Shown here: positions 40,794 to 47,904 of the stretch, one piece after another
Numbering within the stretch: the first letter of the stretch is position 1
How the letters are laid out: each line of letters opens with the position of its first letter
From: Methylotenera sp.
Lineage (GTDB): Bacteria > Pseudomonadota > Gammaproteobacteria > Burkholderiales > Methylophilaceae
Length of the DNA: 64,000 nt
Reading direction: 5' to 3'
NCBI RefSeq assembly: GCF_029945705.1
Contig: NZ_JAQSDC010000043.1
Coordinates: forward strand, 1 to 64,000
The notes under the pieces: generated by a model
Told to the model about the DNA's origin: nothing
The model's database searches: none
What the model saw: only the letters and a program-made list of their open reading frames with translations
Program-made: the position numbers and the translations under genes

Positions 40794-41519
40794 ATGAATT
40801 ACGGAATCTCAAATATTGACCGACAAAGATTTGGCATAATGACTGCAAAAGCTTCATTAAAAGGTGGCGATAGTGTGCTCGAGTTAATGAAAAAATCAAA
40901 GCGTGATCAGATTAAGTTACTTATTGTTCGAGTACCAACTAGTCAGCTTGATATAACAACACAATTGGAAGCTGAAGGTGCCTTTATTGTTGATACATTA
41001 GTATATTACGCAAAGAGTAAAGCTGACTGGTACTCCGATCAGTTGATTGATGGCTACATTGTTAGATTAGCGAAATTTGAAGATGCAAATAGGTTGGAAG
41101 ATATTGCATATGAAACATTTAAGGATTACAAAGGACATTACCATGCTGACGATAACTTGAAGAAAACAGATTGTAATCAAGTCTACTCATCATGGGCAGC
41201 TAACTCATGCAAAGAGCAGGACGTTGCAGATGCAGTTCTGTTGATAGAAAAAGATGATGAAATTGCAGCATTTGCAACGATTAAAGTTAAACATAAAAAT
41301 GAAATTGAGGGTGTGCTTTATGGAGTATCTCCAGTTCATCGGCACCAAGGTTTACATTTACATTTGATGAAGGCAAGTCAAAACTGGGCTATAACAAATG
41401 GGTACTCTCGTATGATTACTTCAACTCAAATAACAAATATAGCAGTCCAAAAAAATTGGATTAGGCTTGGTTTTGAGCTTGAAAGTAGCTTTTATACATT
41501 TCACAAATGGTTTGATTGA
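40794..41519 (+). CDS. GNAT acetyltransferase, WecD-like (nucleotide-sugar N-acetyltransferase)
   Basis: A 241-residue protein whose C-terminal ~150 residues form a GNAT fold with the acetyl-CoA segment VLYGVSPVHRHQGLHLHLMKA. The N-terminal part is like that of WecD/RffC, which N-acetylates dTDP-4-amino-4,6-dideoxygalactose in enterobacterial common antigen synthesis. The WecE-like aminotransferase immediately downstream would supply exactly that substrate, and the two reading frames almost touch. It lies 10 bp after the giant glycosyltransferase gene. The GNAT call is firm; the sugar substrate is inferred from the pairing. Confidence 0.8.
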   Translation: MNYGISNIDRQRFGIMTAKASLKGGDSVLELMKKSKRDQIKLLIVRVPTSQLDITTQLEAEGAFIVDTLVYYAKSKADWYSDQLIDGYIVRLAKFEDANRLEDIAYETFKDYKGHYHADDNLKKTDCNQVYSSWAANSCKEQDVADAVLLIEKDDEIAAFATIKVKHKNEIEGVLYGVSPVHRHQGLHLHLMKASQNWAITNGYSRMITSTQITNIAVQKNWIRLGFELESSFYTFHKWFD

Positions 41520-41524
41520 ACAAG

Positions 41525-42670
41525 ATGATAGAAAATAAGATTCCATTTAATAAGCCCTATTTACATGGTCGTGAGCTCGTTTATATTGCACAATCTGTAG
41601 CATCAGGAAAAATATCGGGTGATGGTATGTTTACTAATAGATGTCATGAGTTCTTTGAAAGTAAATATAATTTTAAAAAAACACTTTTAACTACATCCTG
41701 TACTGACGCACTTGAAATGGCTGCAATATTGTTGAGTATTAGTGAGGGAGATGAAGTTATTTTGCCATCATTTACTTTTGTCTCTACGGCAAATGCTTTC
41801 ACTTTAAGAGGAGCTAAGTTGGTATTTGCTGATAGCTGCGACAACAGCCCCAATATAGATCCTTTGCAAATTGAGGCTTTAATTACGCCAAGAACAAAAG
41901 CAATTGTAGTGGTGCATTATGCTGGAGTAGCATGCAATATGGGCCATATCATGGCGATAGCTGAATCTGCCGGCATACCTGTCATAGAGGATGCGGCACA
42001 GGCAATTGATTCATATTATAAAGATAAGCCTCTGGGATCAATAGGTTGTCTAGGTGCCTTTTCGTTTCATGAAACTAAAAATATTATATCTGGTGAAGGT
42101 GGGCTGCTTACCATTAACGATTTAAGTTTAATAAAACGTGCGGAAATAATTCGCGAAAAAGGTACTAATCGATCTTCTTTCTTTCGTGGAGAAGTCGATA
42201 AATATGGTTGGGTTGATATAGGCTCATCCTTTTTACCATCAGACATTATTGCAGCATATTTATTCGCGCAGCTGGAAAATATTGATGCAATTCAGGCTAG
42301 GCGTAAAGCAATATGGAAAACTTACTATGACTCACTTATATATGTTGCAGAAAAATCTGGACGTTTTATGTTGCCGACCATACCTGATTTCGCGACCAAT
42401 AATGCACATATGTTTTATCTTATATGCGATAGCATTGAGACTAGAACTGGTTTAATTGACTATATGAAGACTCTTGGAATACATTCTGTTTTTCATTACT
42501 TGTCACTACATAAAAGTGACTTTTATGCAGATAGACATGATGGTCGGGAGTTAAGAAATAGTGATCATTACTCAGACTGTATTTTAAGAATTCCTATGTT
42601 CTTTGAGTTGAGTGATCGTGAAGTTACGAGAGTAATTTATTCAATACTTGATTTTTTTAATTTACATTGA
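41525..42670 (+). CDS. wecE: dTDP-4-amino-4,6-dideoxygalactose transaminase (WecE/RffA-like)
   Basis: A PLP-dependent DegT/DnrJ/EryC1 aminotransferase, about 381 residues from the ATG at 41525 (the track's TTG at 41516 overlaps the previous stop). The PLP Lys is K188 (track numbering) in FSFHETKNIISGEGG. Long runs match the E. coli WecE sequence as I remember it, e.g. PSFTFVSTANAFTLRGAK, VVHYAGVAC and EIIREKGTNRSSFFRG, well beyond generic DegT resemblance. The reaction converts dTDP-4-keto-6-deoxyglucose to dTDP-4-amino-4,6-dideoxygalactose (Fuc4N). The required RmlA/RmlB are not in this window. The neighbours suggest the sugar goes to flagellin rather than to common antigen. Confidence 0.9.
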   Translation: MIENKIPFNKPYLHGRELVYIAQSVASGKISGDGMFTNRCHEFFESKYNFKKTLLTTSCTDALEMAAILLSISEGDEVILPSFTFVSTANAFTLRGAKLVFADSCDNSPNIDPLQIEALITPRTKAIVVVHYAGVACNMGHIMAIAESAGIPVIEDAAQAIDSYYKDKPLGSIGCLGAFSFHETKNIISGEGGLLTINDLSLIKRAEIIREKGTNRSSFFRGEVDKYGWVDIGSSFLPSDIIAAYLFAQLENIDAIQARRKAIWKTYYDSLIYVAEKSGRFMLPTIPDFATNNAHMFYLICDSIETRTGLIDYMKTLGIHSVFHYLSLHKSDFYADRHDGRELRNSDHYSDCILRIPMFFELSDREVTRVIYSILDFFNLH

Positions 42671-42769
42671 ATTATTAAGTGTTGAAAACAGACAGGAAAA
42701 ATTGCTGTCTGTCATATATACAGTTCAATTGCATTAATTTTGTGAAATAAAGTATATATAATTAATTGA

Positions 42770-43804
42770 ATGGTAAATCTAATGAAAACTTTTTTACATG
42801 TTGGTTGTGGCCCTCGTTATTTTGATTCACATTCTAAGCAACAAGTTCGACCCCTAGGTTTTAGTATAGAAGAATGGGATGAGTTGCGATTAGATATCAA
42901 CCCTGGCGTCAATCCAGATGTAGTTGGTACCATGACTGATATGTCTGCAGTTGCTTCAGAAAGTGTTGACGCAATTTTCTCATCACATAATATTGAGCAT
43001 CTCTATCCTCACGAGGTTCCAATTGCTCTGGCCGAGTTTAAACGAGTGTTACGTAGTGATGGTTTTGTTGTTATCACTTGCCCAGATTTACAGTCTGTAT
43101 GTGCATTAGTCGCGGAAGGTAAACTAACTGAGCCAGCTTATATTTCACCAGCAGGGCCGATAGCCCCAATCGATATACTGTATGGGCACAGGCCGCCAAT
43201 GAGTCAAGGTAATCTTTATATGTCACATCGTTGCGGTTTTACGCTTAATGTCTTGTTGGCGACTTTAGAAGATGCTGGTTTTTTAAAGACTGTGGGGCTA
43301 TGCAGACCTAATTACTTCGATTTATGGGCACTAGCTAGCGTTGCTTGTTTAGAAGAGCAACAGGCTCTCGGTCTGGCCAGAAATCACTTTCCCGAGAGTG
43401 CTAATAATATCGCTAATCATGATCGAGTTCAAAGTGATCTGCATTTAGCAATTACAGATGTATTGCTTATTGCACTAGAGAACCAACAAGAAGGACGATT
43501 AGATCAAGCGAAGCAACTTTACCTTGAAATTCTTGAATTAGAACCTAGACATGCTGAGGCTAACTTTCACTTAGGCGTAATAGCGTATAGTCAGTCGGGA
43601 GCAGCATCCTCAATACCGTGGTTTGAGGCCGCTTTGGATATTAATCCAGAAAACGAGCAATACTGGGTATGTTATATCGATGTATTGGCCCAGTCTGGAC
43701 TTACTGATTCTATTTCGGAAGCATTAGAGCTAGGTCAGAAATATGGTTTAACTAAAGAAAAGGCGCTGATGATTGCTAAAGAGTTAAATTTACCTACTGT
43801 CTAG
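42770..43804 (+). CDS. SAM-dependent methyltransferase fused to a TPR module
   Basis: A 344-residue protein. Residues 1-215 are a class I methyltransferase of the Methyltransf_11 type: the SAM loop LHVGCGPRYF, acidic LRLDINPGVNPDVVG, and FKRVLRSDGFVVITCPDLQSV. Residues about 235-340 are a TPR module (AKQLYLEILELEPRHAEANFHLG then NEQYWVCYIDVLAQSG) that aligns without gaps to modules in the two GT41 proteins. A methyltransferase inside a glycosylation island most plausibly methylates the glycan or the carrier protein. Alternative start: ATG at 42782. No strong ribosome site is visible before either. Confidence 0.85.
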   Translation: MVNLMKTFLHVGCGPRYFDSHSKQQVRPLGFSIEEWDELRLDINPGVNPDVVGTMTDMSAVASESVDAIFSSHNIEHLYPHEVPIALAEFKRVLRSDGFVVITCPDLQSVCALVAEGKLTEPAYISPAGPIAPIDILYGHRPPMSQGNLYMSHRCGFTLNVLLATLEDAGFLKTVGLCRPNYFDLWALASVACLEEQQALGLARNHFPESANNIANHDRVQSDLHLAITDVLLIALENQQEGRLDQAKQLYLEILELEPRHAEANFHLGVIAYSQSGAASSIPWFEAALDINPENEQYWVCYIDVLAQSGLTDSISEALELGQKYGLTKEKALMIAKELNLPTV

Positions 43805-43856
43805 AAATACTATTTGGTAAGCAAAGAGTTCATTAATCTAAATAAATCTGTAAAGC

Positions 43857-45935
43857 ATGGCTTCTCGAAATAAAATGAAAGTTGATACTCATCTTCTACA
43901 GGCTAAATTGTTATTTGAGGCAAGTCTAATCAATGAGGCTGAGAAACTTTATCTTGAAGTCTTAACTAAATATCCCAATCAGCCAAATGCTAACTTTAAT
44001 CTGGGCTTGATAACACTTAAAGATCAACGCATTGAACGTAGTTTGATCTACTTCAAAACAGCCCTAGAGGCTGACCCAGAGCAACGGCAATATTGGATTA
44101 GTTATATAGATGCGCTAATTCAAGCAAAACTTTATGAAGACGCTGATATTGTATTATCTTATGGTCTTAAAGCGGGATTAAATGGTCACGAAGTAGTGTC
44201 GTTAATGGCGCGCTGTCGACATGATGATAAAACTAGTTCTGTGCACATAAATATGCCTGCATCATATGTAGAAGATGAATTAATCAGCTTGTTTTCTGAG
44301 GCTCGTTATGAGGAAGTTGAGCATAAGTTATTGACATTGATGCAAGACTATCCAGACTGGCTGGTCGGATGGAAAATTCTTAGTGATACGCTATTGGTGC
44401 AGCAAAAAGATGCGAGAATTCCAGCAAAGCGGGCTTTAGAACTCAATCCTAATGATGCCAAAGAACATTGCTATTACGGTTTAATATTAAAAAAAGAAGG
44501 TGATTTGAAAGGTGCATTAAGCGCTTTCGAGCAAGCTGTCATTTTGAAACCAGATTATGCTGCTGCTTACAATAACTTAGGCATAGTGTGTAAGGATATG
44601 GGGAATGTTGAAGAGGGGATTCGATATTACAGGCAAGCACTTCAGATAAATCCACGATATGCAAGTTGTTATAGTAATTTGTTGTTTTGTCTTTCTCATT
44701 CTGAAAATATTGAAGTTAACGCTTTATTTAAAGAGCACCTTTTATTTGCAGAGCAGTATGAATTGCCATTAAAGGCTAAGTGGCCTAAACACCGCAATGT
44801 GCCTGATGGTCAGCGTTGTCTCAAAATAGGTTTTGTTTCTGCTGATTTCCGAGATCATTCACTGGTTTATTTTTTCGAGCCAATTTTGAAATATTTGGCT
44901 TCATCTTTAAAGCTATCTTTGTACGCCTATTCAGCAAGTGTTATTGAAGACCAGGTAACTGCGCGCTTACGAGCAGAGTTTAGATTTTGGAATAAAGTGG
45001 ATGCACTTAGTGATGAAGCGTTTGCAAAACGGATTATTGATGATGAGGTTGATATTCTGGTAGATTTAGATGGGCACACCTCGGGCAATAGACTTTTAAC
45101 TTTCGCATTAAAGCCTGCGCCTATTCAAGTTAGCTGGCTCGGATACCTTGCCACTACTGGTTTGGCAGCTATGGACTATTATTTTGCAGATGGTTATTTA
45201 TTGCCATCAGGTAAATACGATAGTCAGTTCACTGAAAAATTAGTGCAATTACCAGCAAATGCACCTTTTATGCCTCATGCGCTTGCACCAGAGGTAAATC
45301 GCCTGCCTGCACTTACAAATGGATATATTACCTTTGGTTGCTTTAGTCGACCTAGTAAAATAACTCGAAATGTAGTGAAACTGTGGTGTTCTCTACTCAA
45401 AGCTATACCAAAGAGTAAGCTATTGTTGGGCGCGATGTCTTTGGATGGTAGCTATGAAATTCTTGTTAATTGGTTTTCTCAAGAAGGAATCACAGGAAGC
45501 AGACTAATTTTTCAGCCAAGAAGTGATATGGCTACTTATTTGAGACTGCATTACGAGGTGGATATATGCTTGGATACCTTTCCCTCTAATGGAGTGACTA
45601 CAACCTGTCATGCGGCTTGGATGGGTCTGCCAACCTTATGTTTGGAGGGAGATAGTTTAACTAGTCGTGGCGCTCAAGGTGTAATGAAGCATTTAAGTTT
45701 AGGTGATTTTGTAGCGAAGGATGAGGCTAGTTATGTTGTGAGAGGCCAATCCTGTGTCAACAATATAAACCAACTAGATCTATTGCGACAATCATTAAGA
45801 GATCGTTTTAGGCAGTCACTATTAGCAAGACCAGATGTCATTGCAAATGGTTTGGAACTGGCATTTCAACAAATGTGGAAAAGATGGTGTCTGAAATTGC
45901 CAGCAGAAGCAATTGAAATCAGTATTTCAGAATAA
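43857..45935 (+). CDS. TPR-GT41 protein glycosyltransferase (SPINDLY/OGT-like)
   Basis: A 692-residue protein. Residues 8-115 are the shared island TPR module (QRQYWISYIDALIQA); 145-290 hold further TPRs (AYNNLGIVCKDMGNVEEG); about 320-676 are a GT41 catalytic domain with VSADFRDHSLVYFFEP (His of the catalytic region), LKPAPIQVSWLGYLATTGL, the Lys in FGCFSRPSKIT and LDTFPSNGVTTTCHAAWMG. It should transfer one sugar from a nucleotide donor to Ser/Thr of a cytoplasmic protein. It is the last gene before fliC, on the same strand, and its donor may come from the WecE/WecD-like pair. The GT41 part differs substantially from that of the giant protein, so acceptor or donor may differ. Confidence 0.9.
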   Translation: MASRNKMKVDTHLLQAKLLFEASLINEAEKLYLEVLTKYPNQPNANFNLGLITLKDQRIERSLIYFKTALEADPEQRQYWISYIDALIQAKLYEDADIVLSYGLKAGLNGHEVVSLMARCRHDDKTSSVHINMPASYVEDELISLFSEARYEEVEHKLLTLMQDYPDWLVGWKILSDTLLVQQKDARIPAKRALELNPNDAKEHCYYGLILKKEGDLKGALSAFEQAVILKPDYAAAYNNLGIVCKDMGNVEEGIRYYRQALQINPRYASCYSNLLFCLSHSENIEVNALFKEHLLFAEQYELPLKAKWPKHRNVPDGQRCLKIGFVSADFRDHSLVYFFEPILKYLASSLKLSLYAYSASVIEDQVTARLRAEFRFWNKVDALSDEAFAKRIIDDEVDILVDLDGHTSGNRLLTFALKPAPIQVSWLGYLATTGLAAMDYYFADGYLLPSGKYDSQFTEKLVQLPANAPFMPHALAPEVNRLPALTNGYITFGCFSRPSKITRNVVKLWCSLLKAIPKSKLLLGAMSLDGSYEILVNWFSQEGITGSRLIFQPRSDMATYLRLHYEVDICLDTFPSNGVTTTCHAAWMGLPTLCLEGDSLTSRGAQGVMKHLSLGDFVAKDEASYVVRGQSCVNNINQLDLLRQSLRDRFRQSLLARPDVIANGLELAFQQMWKRWCLKLPAEAIEISISE

Positions 45936-45997
45936 GAAAGTAAATATTTTTTGTATTTTCTTTGTAGTCTAGAATAATTTTAATCTTATTTTACCTC

Positions 45998-46024
45998 CAT
46001 AGTTATTAAATTTTAATAACTATG
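45998..46024. repeat. Perfect 27-nt palindrome downstream of the second GT41 gene
   Basis: Arms of 13 bp (CATAGTTATTAAA and its complement) around one central T, 62 bp past the GT41 stop. AT-rich with no T-run after it, so it is a poor terminator; it may be a protein-binding site or a boundary structure. Confidence 0.55.
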
Positions 46025-46157
46025 TCAAATATTAACTAGTTAAATCCCATCAATTTTACTTCACACATAATCTTTAAATATGTTCTCTAGCAAGCACTTA
46101 AGGCTTGTTGAGTTGCAGTGTTTATTCGCCAACGATGGTTATTCTGATAGAAACCCC

Positions 46158-46184
46158 TAAAGTTTTAAAAACTCACACCGATAC
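46158..46184 (+). promoter_or_regulatory. Distal sigma-28 (FliA)-like promoter of fliC
   Basis: TAAA-N15-ACCGATAC, against the consensus TAAA-N15-GCCGATAA, with exact spacing and 6 of 8 matches in the -10 element. It lies 84 bp upstream of a second, better copy. Confidence 0.6.
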
Positions 46185-46241
46185 TCTTTACATCAGGATT
46201 GCTTAATCGGCAAGACGAAAAAGAAAATTTAGAAACAACCC

Positions 46242-46268
46242 TAAACTTTCTGAAAAGCCTACCGATAA
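46242..46268 (+). promoter_or_regulatory. Proximal sigma-28 (FliA)-like promoter of fliC
   Basis: TAAA-N15-ACCGATAA matches the FliA consensus TAAA-N15-GCCGATAA at all but one position with exact spacing. It places fliC in the late flagellar class, switched on after hook completion when FlgM is exported. A start about 8 bp downstream would give a leader near 105 nt. Confidence 0.85.
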
Positions 46269-46379
46269 TAGTTACAACAGCAGCACAATTTGATAACAAG
46301 GTTCTAAGTTAAACAAGTTGTAACGCTAAAGGCAAGACAGAGTGTAATAGAACTTAACTTAAACTTTAGGAGAATTATC

Positions 46380-47177
46380 ATGGCTTCAATAATTAACACA
46401 AACCTTAACTCATTAAACACACAACGTAACTTAAGTGCTTCACAAGGCTCATTAGCTACAGCAATGCAACGCTTGTCATCAGGTATGCGCATTAACAGCT
46501 CTAAAGATGATGCTGCTGGTTTGGCTATTGCAACTAAAATGGACTCACAAATTCGTGGTCAACAAGTTGCAATTCGTAACTCAAATGATGCAATCTCTTT
46601 TGCACAAACAGCTGAAGGCGGCTTAGCAAAACAAACTGACGCATTACAACGTATGCGTGAATTAGCAGTTCAATCTCTAAACGGTACTAATACTAGTACT
46701 GACCAAGCTAACTTAGATGCAGAGTATCAACAATTGTCTGCTGAGCTAACTCGTATCACTTCTGCAACTAAATTTAATGGTTCAGCAGTATTTGGTGCAT
46801 CACAATCATTCCAAGTTGGTGCTGATGCTGGTGACACTATTACTACAGCGTCTGTTGCTGGTGCTACGGTTGCTGGGGCTGTTTCAAGCACAGCATCAGC
46901 ATCTACTGCAGTTACGGCGATTGATGCCGCGCTAGCTACAGCAAATACCAACCGAGCTACATTAGGTGCCATTCAAAACCGTTTTGAATCAGTTGTTAGC
47001 AACTTACAAGTTTCTACTGAAAACCAATCTGCTGCTAAATCACGCATCATGGATACAGACTTCGCCGCAGAAACAGCAAACTTAAGTCGCGCTAATATCT
47101 TGCAACAAGCTGGCACAGCCATGTTAGCTCAAGCCAACTCATCACCAAACGGCGTGTTAGCTTTATTAAGAGGCTAA
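46380..47177 (+). CDS. fliC: Flagellin
   Basis: A 265-residue flagellin with conserved D0/D1 ends: N-terminal INTNLNSLNTQRNLSASQGSLATAMQRLSSG and C-terminal AAETANLSRANILQQAGTAMLAQANSSPNGVLALL. The variable centre is very short, so the D2/D3 domains are absent. Residues 151-181 are low-complexity and rich in Ser/Thr (12 of 31; e.g. SVAGATVAGAVSSTASAST), a natural target for O-glycosylation by the adjacent GT41 enzymes. It is exported by the flagellar type III apparatus with FliS as chaperone. AGGAGA precedes the ATG, and two sigma-28-like promoters lie upstream. Confidence 0.97.
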   Translation: MASIINTNLNSLNTQRNLSASQGSLATAMQRLSSGMRINSSKDDAAGLAIATKMDSQIRGQQVAIRNSNDAISFAQTAEGGLAKQTDALQRMRELAVQSLNGTNTSTDQANLDAEYQQLSAELTRITSATKFNGSAVFGASQSFQVGADAGDTITTASVAGATVAGAVSSTASASTAVTAIDAALATANTNRATLGAIQNRFESVVSNLQVSTENQSAAKSRIMDTDFAAETANLSRANILQQAGTAMLAQANSSPNGVLALLRG

Positions 47178-47207
47178 GTTTAGCTCAATAGTATAAACCC
47201 CTTAACA

Positions 47208-47232
47208 CCCACAGGCCTGATCAGCTTGTGGG
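47208..47232 (+). terminator. Stem-loop between fliC and flaG
   Basis: Stem CCCACAGGC/GCTTGTGGG (one G-U) with loop CTGATCA, starting 31 nt after fliC. No U-run follows, so it is more likely an RNA-stabilising or partly attenuating structure that keeps fliC mRNA in excess over flaG than a full terminator. Confidence 0.6.
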
Positions 47233-47252
47233 GTTTCGCAAAGGAGAAAGTT

Positions 47253-47636
47253 ATGTTTAATTCATCGATAGATAGTTATGGTTCAGTTAGAAGACTGGCC
47301 GCTGTGCCTAGTGCCAGCGGCCAAATTGCCATTGATAAAACAACAAGCCCATCAGGGCTTAAACCCGTTGTGGCTGCTGAAAATACCAAAAGCGTTGCTC
47401 AACCTGTTGTTGATAAGGCAGACTTAGAAACTGCAGTTAAGAAATTGAATGATTTAGTAGCGCCTGCGTTACAAACCGTTCAATTTTCACTAGATGCACA
47501 GTCAGACCGTATGGTGGTAAAAGTGGTGGATACAGCTTCTAAACAAGTGTTAAGGCAGATTCCAAATGAAGAGGTGTTGGCAATGTCTAAAACGCTAGAT
47601 AAGTTGCAGGGTTTAATGAGCAGGCAAACGGCTTAA
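47253..47636 (+). CDS. flaG: FlaG-family flagellar protein
   Basis: A 127-residue protein from the ATG at 47253, which has AAGGAG 6 nt upstream; the track's start at 47226 lies inside the preceding stem-loop. The C-terminal ~70 residues are the FlaG domain (LQFSLDAQSDRMVVKVVD-like, then VLRQIPNEEVLAMSKTLD). FlaG proteins affect flagellar filament length in some species. The N-terminal half is polar and variable. Confidence 0.9.
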   Translation: MFNSSIDSYGSVRRLAAVPSASGQIAIDKTTSPSGLKPVVAAENTKSVAQPVVDKADLETAVKKLNDLVAPALQTVQFSLDAQSDRMVVKVVDTASKQVLRQIPNEEVLAMSKTLDKLQGLMSRQTA

Positions 47637-47678
47637 TCGCTGTAATTTTAATGGCTTGATGATTAGTCTGTTTGAATT

Positions 47679-47740
47679 TGCAGGGGCGACAAGGTGTCAC
47701 GATTTGTTAAGTTATTTCGTGATTTCTCGTTGTTCCTGCA
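47679..47740 (+). other. Long imperfect RNA hairpin between flaG and fliD
   Basis: Two 24-nt arms (47679-47702, beginning TGCAGGGGCGACAAGG, and 47717-47740, ending TTGTTCCTGCA) pair at 22 of 24 positions around a 14-nt loop. Five pairs are G-U if the plus strand is the RNA; on the minus strand they would be A-C mismatches. This strand bias suggests a plus-strand RNA structure. It has no U-run. Confidence 0.6.
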
Positions 47741-47828
47741 TTTGTATTTAGATTTAGGGTATTAAAGTAGATTTGATTAAAGTTTTTGAGAAATGATGTC
47801 GTTATATACTTAAATAGCAGTTAATTAG

Positions 47829-47880
47829 GCCTCTTTTAGTGATTAGACTTTTTAGTAAAGTCAACGTAGTTTAAAGAGGC
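47829..47880 (+). promoter_or_regulatory. Nested stem-loops in the fliD leader
   Basis: An outer stem GCCTCTTT/AAAGAGGC (47829-47836/47873-47880) encloses an inner stem GACTTT/AAAGTC (47846-47851/47857-47862) with loop TTAGT. It ends 24 nt before the fliD ATG, just ahead of the AAGGA ribosome site, so it could affect translation or mRNA stability. Confidence 0.5.
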
Positions 47881-47904
47881 TGTTGTTAAAAAAGGATATA
47901 CAAA

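Larger units (their letters stand above)
45936..46379. other. Intergenic region and leader of the flagellin gene
   Basis: About 440 bp with no ORF. From left to right: a perfect palindrome at 45998-46024, two sigma-28-like promoters (46158-46184 and 46242-46268), and a leader of about 110 nt with inverted repeats GTTACAAC/GTTGTAAC (46271-46278/46317-46324) and TAAGTTAA/TTAACTTA (46305-46312/46354-46361), then AGGAGA before the fliC ATG. Confidence 0.7.

Noticed and set aside
47762-47790. Possible sigma-28 promoter before fliD (TAAA ... GTCGTTAT)
   Set aside because: Spacing is 16 rather than 15 and only 5 of 8 bases match in the -10 element.
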